This document shows positions 1-4,193 of a DNA stretch of 7,015 nucleotides, piece after piece (the stretch's first letter is position 1; every line of letters starts with the position of its first letter). Both the position numbers and the translations under genes were made by a program. This DNA comes from an uncultured Candidatus Melainabacteria bacterium. GTDB lineage: Bacteria > Cyanobacteriota > Vampirovibrionia > Gastranaerophilales > Gastranaerophilaceae. The notes under the pieces are model-generated. The model was given only the letters and a program-made list of their open reading frames with translations. It was not told the DNA's origin and made no database searches. Where the stretch lies: contig CAKVMU010000091.1 in the NCBI GenBank assembly GCA_934773085.1, positions 1-7,015 on the forward strand. Reading direction: 5' to 3'.

Positions 1-137
1 GTGTTGTTTCTACCGGCAGTCTTACTTATATTCTTCAATAAAGATTTTTCAGGAGTTGATGTAGTGATTTCTTGATAATCACTCTTTGTCATACCTCTTT
101 GTCCCGGAGATGTCGGATTAATTTTACGAATTGCCAT
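1..137 (-). CDS. rplB: 50S ribosomal protein L2, N-terminal part (runs off the left edge)
   Basis: L2 is a 50S protein that binds 23S rRNA near the peptidyl transferase centre and is needed for subunit joining. Only 45 codons and two bases are visible, beginning [15 protein letters not shown] and ending in SKTAGRNN, which matches the usual L2 start (a short K-P-TSPG-R segment followed by the G-RNN motif that opens the RNA-binding domain). The ATG at 137 is preceded by AGGAGA (150-145) at seven bases, a good ribosome binding site. It follows rplW in the same direction after a 94-base spacer with a stem-loop and no evident promoter, so it is probably cotranscribed. The order L3-L4-L23-L2 is the standard one. 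Identification is firm; the rest of the gene lies outside the window. Confidence 0.95.
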   Translation of the reverse strand, partial: MAIRKINPTSPGQRGMTKSDYQEITTSTPEKSLLKNISKTAGRNN

Positions 138-187
138 TTTATTTTCTCCTATAATTATCTTTTTGGCTTGTGTTCTTTTTTGAGTTT

Positions 188-214
188 AGCTCGCTTACAG
201 AACGTATGCGAGCT
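188..214 (-). other. Stem-loop in the rplW-rplB spacer
   Basis: In the transcript direction AGCTCGC (214-208) pairs with GCGAGCT (194-188) in a perfect 7-bp stem. After one A-A mismatch the stem continues for four more pairs (the last a G-U) to a three-base loop. It lies 17 bases behind the rplW stop codon and 50 bases before the rplB start. No T-run follows on either strand (the minus strand continues A-rich), so it is not a normal intrinsic terminator. It may be an RNA processing or stability element, or a binding site for a ribosomal protein; the role is inference. It includes a 13-base motif that recurs in the rplC leader. Confidence 0.6.
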
Positions 215-231
215 CTACTCCGTTTTAGCTA

Positions 232-540
232 TTAGATAGCTGTTAATTCTTCGATTGGATCACCTTCTATGGTAACGATTGCTTTCTTAGCAGAATCTGT
301 TCTACCAAATTTGTAACCCATTCTCTTTTCGTGTGACGGCATGTAAACTGTTCTTACTTTTTTAACTTTTCTACCAGGGAAAGCTAATTCAACAGCTTGA
401 GCAATTTCAACTTTTGTAGCATTCATGTTAACTTCAAAAGTGTATTGACCCAATGTGGTAGCCATCATAGATTTTTCTGTAACGATTGGTTTTATAATTA
501 CATCGTATAATTTTTCAGTATTTGTTCTATCTTTACTCAT
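232..540 (-). CDS. rplW: 50S ribosomal protein L23
   Basis: L23 binds domain III of 23S rRNA and forms part of the polypeptide exit-tunnel rim, where trigger factor and SRP dock. The 102-residue product has the family hallmarks: IIKPIVTEKS at residues 15-24, a F-V--NATK-EI-QAVE segment at 35-51, and VKKVRTVYMPSHEKRMGYKFGR at about 59-80, followed by KKAIVTI. Length is normal for a bacterial L23. The start ATG (540-538) overlaps the rplD stop as TAATG, with AAAGG eight bases upstream inside rplD, which indicates translational coupling to L4. The first 14 residues are polar and precede the conserved core. Identification is secure. Confidence 0.96.
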   Translation of the reverse strand: MSKDRTNTEKLYDVIIKPIVTEKSMMATTLGQYTFEVNMNATKVEIAQAVELAFPGRKVKKVRTVYMPSHEKRMGYKFGRTDSAKKAIVTIEGDPIEELTAI

Positions 541-1166
541 TATTGCAGCCTTTCTGTTATATCGTTAACAGCTTTTTCTGTCATTACAACAAAATCAGCT
601 TCAAGTAAGTCTTTTACGTTCAAGTTAGTTGGAAGCAACAATTTTACGCTAGGAATATTGCCTGCTGCCAAGCTTAAGAATTTGTTTTCTTCAGCAGTTG
701 TATCTGCAACAACAAGAATCTTACCGCTCAAGTTCAATGACTTGATAATTCCTGCCATCAATTTTGTTTTTGGTTCATTGATTGCTGAGAAATCTTTAAC
801 TACAACCAATTGTTCTTCTCTTGCAGAAAGAGCTGATTTAAGAGCTAACTTTCTAGCTTTTTGTGGCATATTGATTTCAAAACTTCTTGGTTTTGGTCCA
901 AAGATTACGCCACCACCTGCAAATAAAGGTGATCTTGTTGAACCTGCTCTTGCACGTCCAGTACCTTTTTGTTTCCAAGGTTTACGTCCACCACCAGATA
1001 CTTCTGCTCTTGTTTTAGCAGATGCAGAACCTTGTCTTGCATTGTTCAATTGTCTTCTTAATGCTAAATGCATTACGTGAAGGTTTGGTTCAACACCGAA
1101 AACAGCTTCGTTTAAAGTGATTTCACCTAACTTTTCACCGTTTGTATTTAATAATTGTTTTGACAT
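540..1166 (-). CDS. rplD: 50S ribosomal protein L4
   Basis: L4 binds domain I of 23S rRNA and sends an extended loop into the exit tunnel; in Escherichia coli it also represses its own S10 operon. The 208-residue product has that loop at about residues 45-95, with GGGRKPWKQKGTGRARAGS (58-76), RSPLFAGGG (78-86) and FGPKPRSF (89-96), the best conserved part of the family. The globular part follows, with the KARKLALKSALSAR helix and a C-terminal alpha/beta region. The ATG at 1166 has AAAGGA eight bases upstream. A 162-base structured spacer separates it from rplC, and its stop overlaps the rplW start by one base. Length is normal and nothing is missing. Confidence 0.97.
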   Translation of the reverse strand: MSKQLLNTNGEKLGEITLNEAVFGVEPNLHVMHLALRRQLNNARQGSASAKTRAEVSGGGRKPWKQKGTGRARAGSTRSPLFAGGGVIFGPKPRSFEINMPQKARKLALKSALSAREEQLVVVKDFSAINEPKTKLMAGIIKSLNLSGKILVVADTTAEENKFLSLAAGNIPSVKLLLPTNLNVKDLLEADFVVMTEKAVNDITERLQ

Positions 1167-1328
1167 TTTCTATTTCCTTTTGCTTTCCGTCTACCCCTTG
1201 CCAATTGGCTTTATATGGCAGAAGCGGGTTGTTTATCTTCTGTTTTATTCCGCTGTGCAATCAGAGATTGCTACATTGGATTGTCATGCTACGAATATTT
1301 GCTTCGCATTACCTTGAGACAAAATTCG
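1167..1328 (-). other. Structured spacer between rplC and rplD
   Basis: This 162-base gap is long for neighbouring genes of the S10 cluster and holds no credible coding region on either strand. Several inverted repeats are visible. GCAATC/GATTGC (1257-1262 with 1266-1271) is a perfect 6-bp stem with a three-base loop. ATGC/GCAT (1286-1289 with 1306-1309) continues as GAA/TTC after a three-base bulge. AGCGG/CCGCT (1223-1227 with 1250-1254) closes a 22-base loop. TGCCA/TGGCA (1199-1203 with 1216-1220) competes with the palindrome GCCAATTGGC (1200-1209). No strong promoter is seen. A regulatory or processing role in the leader of L4 is inferred, not shown. Confidence 0.5.
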
Positions 1329-1964
1329 TTAGTTCCATTTTGTTCTTGAAGGAACGATTGTTACCAATCTGCCTTCGCAACCAGGAACTGAGCCTTTTAC
1401 TAAAACTAAACCGTTTTCTGCATCAACCTTAACAAGTTTAAGTTTTGTAATTGTAACTCTTTCGTTACCCATATTACCAGCCATTCTTTTACCTTTGATA
1501 ACACGGCTAGGAGTTGTACCTGCACCAATTGAACCTGGTTCTCTGTGGTTTTTAGAACCGTGAGCCATTGGTCCTCTTCCAAAGTTCCATCTTTTTACTG
1601 TACCTTGGAAACCTTTACCTATTGAAGTACCTGTTACATCAACTTTTTGAACATCATTCAATACTGACAAGTCAATTTCTTGACCTACTTTGTAGTCAGC
1701 AGGATTTTCAACTCTGAATTCTTGTAAGTGTCTGTAGTTGTTCAAACCGTTTTTCTTGAAGTGTCCGATTTCAGCTTTTGTCAAATGTTTTTCTTTTGCT
1801 GCAATCGTACCAACCTGTATAGCATTATAACCGTCAGTTTCAACAGTTTTAACTTGAGTTACAACAGTTGAATCAACTTTGATAACGGTTACAGGAACTG
1901 CCAAACCTTCTGAATCGAAAATTTGAGTCATTCCGAGTTTTTTACCAATTACACCTAGTGTCAT
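1329..1964 (-). CDS. rplC: 50S ribosomal protein L3
   Basis: L3 is an early-assembly 50S protein; its extension reaches the peptidyl transferase centre. The 211-residue product opens with [20 protein letters not shown], the standard start of bacterial L3, and has [20 protein letters not shown] at 111-130, then [20 protein letters not shown] (131-150) and the [10 protein letters not shown] segment (157-166). The [29 protein letters not shown] wording is close to the cyanobacterial form as I know it. I chose the ATG at 1964: AAAGGA lies six bases upstream, whereas an in-frame GTG at 1982 would add six residues that contain this ribosome binding site and do not belong to the family. A promoter and a leader of about 137 bases precede it, so it probably heads the L3-L4-L23-L2 operon. 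Confidence 0.97.
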   Translation of the reverse strand: [211 protein letters not shown]

Positions 1965-2101
1965 AATTTTCCTTTCTGGCACAATTTGATAATCACAATT
2001 GTCTTGTAAAAATCAATTCTATGCCTTACGTCTTGCGAGCGCTACTACCATTTCTTTACCATTTTAGGGACTTTCACCCCACCGTCTTACCTGACGTCGT
2101 A
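1965..2101 (-). promoter_or_regulatory. Structured 5' leader of the rplC operon
   Basis: If the promoter at 2108-2138 is used, the rplC message starts with about 137 untranslated bases. Its first half is richer in GC than the surrounding spacer and can fold. CGTC/GACG (2096-2093 with 2086-2083) closes a six-base loop, GGG/CCC (2079-2077 with 2069-2067) closes a seven-base loop, and ACTAC/GTAGT (2103-2099 with 2048-2044) would enclose both in a long-range stem. The segment after that holds a 13-base block, AGTAGCGCTCGCA, also found with one change in the rplW-rplB spacer. In other bacteria, leaders of ribosomal operons bind one of the encoded proteins (L4 in E. coli); such a role here is an analogy only. 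Confidence 0.45.
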
Positions 2102-2107
2102 GTTCAC

Positions 2108-2138
2108 ATTATATGCATAATGCTTATTAAGTTTTCAA
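2108..2138 (-). promoter_or_regulatory. Probable sigma70-type promoter of the rplC operon
   Basis: On the minus strand a perfect -10 box TATAAT (2113-2108) follows TTGAAA (2138-2133) with a 19-base spacer; shifting the -35 by one base gives 18. The spacing is longer than ideal, but the perfect -10 and its position between two ribosomal genes are suggestive. Transcription would begin around 2100-2104. Its presence separates rpsJ from the L3-led operon. Confidence 0.55.
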
Positions 2139-2176
2139 AAAAAATATTTTTGTTAGTGCCGTTCAAAAAAATGAAC
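2139..2176 (-). terminator. Possible weak terminator or attenuator after rpsJ
   Basis: Eighteen bases behind the rpsJ stop, GTTCA and TGAAC (2176-2172 with 2165-2161) can form a 5-bp stem around a six-T loop. After a 13-base interval comes an A-run/T-run pair ending in eight T (minus strand, down to about 2136). The elements of an intrinsic terminator are present but not well arranged, and the stems are weak. It could reduce read-through from rpsJ into rplC, or it may simply be AT-rich DNA in front of the rplC promoter. Confidence 0.25.
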
Positions 2177-2193
2177 AATTGAAACAAAACTTA

Positions 2194-2520
2194 TTATAAT
2201 TTTACTTCAATATCTACACCAGCAGGTAAGTCTAACCTGCTCAACTCTTCAGTTGTTTGTTGAGTAGGTTCGTAAATATCGATAATACGTTTATGAGTTC
2301 TAATCTCAAAGTGTTCACGAGATTTTTTATCAACGTGAGGTGAACGTAATACACAATAAATACGTCTTTTTGTAGGTAAAGGAATAGGACCGGCAACCTT
2401 AGCGTCTGTTCTTTTTGCAGTTTCCACGATTTTTTCAGCTGAAACATCAACCAATTTGTGTTCGTAGGATCTTAAACAAACTCTAATTCTTTGTCTTGAA
2501 TCTTGTTTTGTACCTGTCAT
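2194..2520 (-). CDS. rpsJ: 30S ribosomal protein S10
   Basis: S10 is a 30S head protein and also, in many bacteria, the partner of NusB in transcription antitermination. The 108-residue product carries the family core: [15 protein letters not shown] (11-25), [20 protein letters not shown] (44-63), [18 protein letters not shown] (66-83) and [13 protein letters not shown] (96-108). The last two thirds are almost word for word the cyanobacterial sequence as I know it. The ATG at 2520 has AAAGGA seven bases upstream. An in-frame ATG at 2550 would add ten residues, has no ribosome binding site and would include this one. The gene is followed by a 229-base gap with a promoter before rplC, and preceded by two promoters of its own, so it seems to be a separate unit. 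Confidence 0.97.
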   Translation of the reverse strand: MTGTKQDSRQRIRVCLRSYEHKLVDVSAEKIVETAKRTDAKVAGPIPLPTKRRIYCVLRSPHVDKKSREHFEIRTHKRIIDIYEPTQQTTEELSRLDLPAGVDIEVKL

Positions 2521-2605
2521 TTTTAATTCCTTTATATTTGTATTTACCATTAAGAATCGGCTGTAAACCTTAGGACGAACGTCCTTCGATACCGACCCGC
2601 TATTA
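2521..2605 (-). promoter_or_regulatory. Structured 5' leader of rpsJ
   Basis: Between the promoters and the rpsJ start the transcript can form a nested structure. AGGAC/GTCCT (2585-2581 with 2576-2572) is a perfect stem with a four-base loop. TCGG/CCGA (2595-2592 with 2560-2557), extended by one G-U pair, can enclose it. No T-run follows, so it is not a terminator. The last 30 bases, with the AAAGGA site, look unpaired and A-rich, as expected for an efficiently translated gene. A regulatory function is possible but unproven. Confidence 0.45.
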
Positions 2606-2611
2606 CTTTCG

Positions 2612-2641
2612 ACTATAGCAAATCAATCATAAAACAAACAA
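2612..2641 (-). promoter_or_regulatory. Second (proximal) rpsJ promoter, extended -10 type
   Basis: TATAGT (2617-2612) is preceded directly by TGC, giving the extended -10 pattern TGnTATAGT. TTGTTT (2641-2636) stands 18 bases upstream as a partial -35. Transcription would start near 2605 and leave a leader of about 85 bases. It overlaps the distal promoter, so the two would compete or act as a tandem pair, as is common for ribosomal genes. Confidence 0.5.
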
Positions 2642-2654
2642 AAATCAGAGTCAA
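2626..2654 (-). promoter_or_regulatory. Distal rpsJ promoter, near-consensus
   Basis: TTGACT (2654-2649) and TATGAT (2631-2626) are separated by exactly 17 bases on the minus strand, each one base from the sigma70 consensus. This is the best promoter match in the window. It lies just behind the HAD gene stop (2682), so rpsJ need not depend on read-through from that gene. Transcription would start near 2619. Confidence 0.6.
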
Positions 2655-2681
2655 CAAGGGGTTTTAAGTTTATTCCAAATT

Positions 2682-3473
2682 TTACAAAACGTTACAAAAT
2701 TTTTCCATTGCTTTCACAAATCCATCTTCATAAACAGAATCTGTCACATAATCGGCTTCTCTTTTTAACTCTTCAGTCGCATTACCCATTGCAACCTTTA
2801 GTCCGCCGGCTTTTAACAGCGCAATGTCATTGTTTTGGTCTCCGATTGTCAATATCTCATCAGTTTCCAAACCCCAATATTTTTGCAAGAACTTAACTGC
2901 ACAATACTTTGAAGCTTCTTTATTAGAAAATTCCAAAAAATACGGAGTTGATTTTACTATGTATAAATCAGAAAACATTTCCGGCAATTCTTTTTCAAAT
3001 CGATCAATCTTCTTAGGGTTATTATAATCAATCGCCAACAATTTATTTATTTTTAATTTATCAATCTCGTCAAAGTTCTTAACCGTAAACTTAGTGTGCA
3101 AATTGTTGCAATAACGCTCAATCTCCGGACAAACGGATTCCGAATACAAAATATCATCATTATACAGATTTATATGAATATTTTCAGACTTAGCCCATTC
3201 AAGAACTTTTTCGCATTGCGCTTTTGTCAAATATCTCTCATACAAAATTTTGTCATCCGCCGCTATCAAACCACCTTGATACGAAACGACAGGAGTGGAA
3301 AGTTTTAAATCATCAGCAATAAGTTTTGCTGCAGCATTCATTCTTCCTGTTATCAAAACAACCTTAATTCCTTTTTCACAAAGCTTTTTTACGCAATCTT
3401 TTACCCCTTGCGTAAACTGCCCTTCGGGAATAAGAATAGTTCCGTCTATATCTGTCGCTACAAGTTTAATCAT
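2682..3473 (-). CDS. Cof-type HAD-IIB phosphatase
   Basis: A soluble haloacid-dehalogenase-superfamily hydrolase, probably a Mg-dependent phosphatase of sugar phosphates or other small phosphorylated metabolites in the cytoplasm. The 263-residue product shows all four HAD motifs: DIDGT at 8-12 (nucleophile D8, acid/base D10), ITGR at 41-44, K189 in the EASKYCAV segment, and GDQNND at 211-216, followed by VAMGNA (227-232) typical of the Cof subfamily. The insertion between about 80 and 185 is the C2B cap that sets substrate choice, and it cannot be read for specificity. The start ATG at 3473 gives the normal family opening MIKLVATDIDGT. It sits six bases behind a -10-like box, and the nearest ribosome binding site (AAGGTGG) is 12 bases away. 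It is promoted separately from its neighbours. Confidence 0.9.
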   Translation of the reverse strand: MIKLVATDIDGTILIPEGQFTQGVKDCVKKLCEKGIKVVLITGRMNAAAKLIADDLKLSTPVVSYQGGLIAADDKILYERYLTKAQCEKVLEWAKSENIHINLYNDDILYSESVCPEIERYCNNLHTKFTVKNFDEIDKLKINKLLAIDYNNPKKIDRFEKELPEMFSDLYIVKSTPYFLEFSNKEASKYCAVKFLQKYWGLETDEILTIGDQNNDIALLKAGGLKVAMGNATEELKREADYVTDSVYEDGFVKAMEKFCNVL

Positions 3474-3479
3474 AAGTCG

Positions 3480-3508
3480 ATTGTACCACCTTCACCTCAC
3501 AGGAGCAA
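3480..3508 (-). promoter_or_regulatory. Promoter of the HAD gene, placed to give a nearly leaderless message
   Basis: TTGCTC (3508-3503) and TACAAT (3485-3480) are separated by exactly 17 bases. The -10 box ends six bases before the ATG at 3473, so transcription would begin at or next to the start codon. AAGGTGG (3492-3486) could instead serve as a ribosome binding site with a long 12-base spacing, but then transcription must start further upstream, where I see no better promoter before the terminator. Confidence 0.5.
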
Positions 3509-3544
3509 GTAGCGGGGGAAAAAGGGCTAATAAATATTTTCTGC

Positions 3545-3569
3545 AAAAAAAACGCCCTCAATAAGGGCG
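3545..3569 (-). terminator. Intrinsic terminator behind the 153-residue protein gene
   Basis: On the minus strand CGCCCT (3569-3564 region) pairs with AGGGCG (3558-3553) in a perfect 6-bp GC-rich stem with a five-base loop, followed at once by eight T (3552-3545). It is placed 50 bases after the stop at 3620 and before the HAD promoter, so it ends the upstream gene and insulates the HAD gene. There is no matching T-run on the plus strand. Confidence 0.9.
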
Positions 3570-3619
3570 GAGAAAATTGGTTAATTAATAAGGTATTTTT
3601 ATAAGGTTATATAGTGTTT

Positions 3620-4081
3620 TTATTTTTTGAACCATTTTAAAGGATTGAGTTTTGACCAGAATCCGGAATTACCGTTTGATGCCGGAACTTTTTTCTTCCC
3701 ATGACAGAGCGCAAACACAGTTAACGCAATCGCACCCAACGACAACAAACCCTTTTTCACGCTTGATATGCTTGTTATATTCACTTTAGTTTTTTGAGCA
3801 GCATCTGTTATCGATTGGCGGAAATCATCTCCACTTGCTAACTCTGAATAGACTTCCTTGCCGTTTACATTTTTATATGTTTTTGTCGCAGAAAGCTGTT
3901 CGACTTCGTTTCTGCTTCTTTCAAAACTATCTGTGCTTCCGTACATATTAGCACTTTGAGCCATATTCAAATATTGTGTTCCGTTCATAGCAGGTGCAGA
4001 CATTTCATATGCCTCATACGGAATGTGGTCAAGAATACCGTTATAATATAAGTAATCTAAAGAGCCTGGTAGCACTGACAT
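3620..4081 (-). CDS. Hypothetical protein with one C-terminal membrane segment
   Basis: I do not recognise this 153-residue protein. The N-terminus (about 1-50) is rich in Tyr, Met and Asn, with LDYLYYNGILDHIPYEAYEM at 8-27 as the most distinctive stretch, and has no signal peptide. Residues 50-108 are polar and probably helical. A single hydrophobic segment lies at about 111-127 (GLLSLGAIALTVFALCH), followed by a strongly basic, Trp-containing tail (KKKVP and later WSKLNPLKWFKK). By the positive-inside rule the tail should be cytoplasmic, which places the larger N-terminal part outside unless the helix is a peripheral anchor. AGGTG stands nine bases before the ATG at 4081. A promoter-like sequence precedes it and a strong terminator follows, so it is a single-gene unit. 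Coding status is well supported; the function is unknown. Confidence 0.8.
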   Translation of the reverse strand: MSVLPGSLDYLYYNGILDHIPYEAYEMSAPAMNGTQYLNMAQSANMYGSTDSFERSRNEVEQLSATKTYKNVNGKEVYSELASGDDFRQSITDAAQKTKVNITSISSVKKGLLSLGAIALTVFALCHGKKKVPASNGNSGFWSKLNPLKWFKK

Positions 4082-4114
4082 TTTCTAAAACACCTTTTGA
4101 ACTAACACTTCACA

Positions 4115-4141
4115 TTTATATAAAGTTATTTGCCGTAACAA
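4115..4141 (-). promoter_or_regulatory. Possible promoter of the 153-residue protein gene
   Basis: TATAAA (4120-4115) lies 34 bases before the ATG, with TTGTTA (4141-4136) upstream. The spacer is only 15 bases; using TAAATG as the -10 instead gives 17-18. The -10 position is plausible but the exact elements are uncertain. It lies back to back with the plus-strand promoter at 4144-4172, so the two polymerases would compete. Confidence 0.35.
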
Positions 4142-4143
4142 AA

Positions 4144-4172
4144 TTGCTTTATCATATTAATTTTGTTAAGAT
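4144..4172 (+). promoter_or_regulatory. Promoter of the GT-C membrane protein gene
   Basis: TTGCTT (4144-4149) and TAAGAT (4167-4172) are 17 bases apart, and TGT directly before the -10 box makes it an extended -10 promoter. Transcription would start near 4179, leaving a leader of about 15 bases that contains little more than the ribosome binding site GAGGGAG. Confidence 0.55.
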
Positions 4173-4193
4173 TTATTAAAAGAGGGAGTAAAT

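Noticed and set aside
188..214. Intrinsic terminator between rplW and rplB
   Set aside because: The stem is strong but is not followed by a T-run on either strand, and termination here would cut off the essential downstream ribosomal genes.
658..1080. Plus-strand open frame of 140 codons opposite rplD
   Set aside because: It is the antisense shadow of a highly conserved ribosomal gene, has no ribosome binding site and gives a protein without recognisable features.
1142..1432. Plus-strand open frame of 96 codons covering the rplC-rplD spacer
   Set aside because: It overlaps the ends of both rplD and rplC on the opposite strand, has no promoter or ribosome binding site, and its sequence is the Cys/Phe/Leu-rich type typical of antisense AT-rich DNA.
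1329..1982. Longer form of L3 starting at GTG 1982
   Set aside because: The extra six residues are encoded by the ribosome binding site of the ATG at 1964, which yields the standard L3 N-terminus.
1965..2101. Known riboswitch or T-box in the rplC leader
   Set aside because: The GGTGAAAGTCC-like stretch caught the eye, but I could not find the conserved cores of any riboswitch, T-box or group II intron that I know. It is kept only as an unclassified leader.
2194..2550. Longer form of S10 starting at ATG 2550
   Set aside because: No ribosome binding site precedes 2550, and the added ten residues cover the AAAGGA site of the ATG at 2520.
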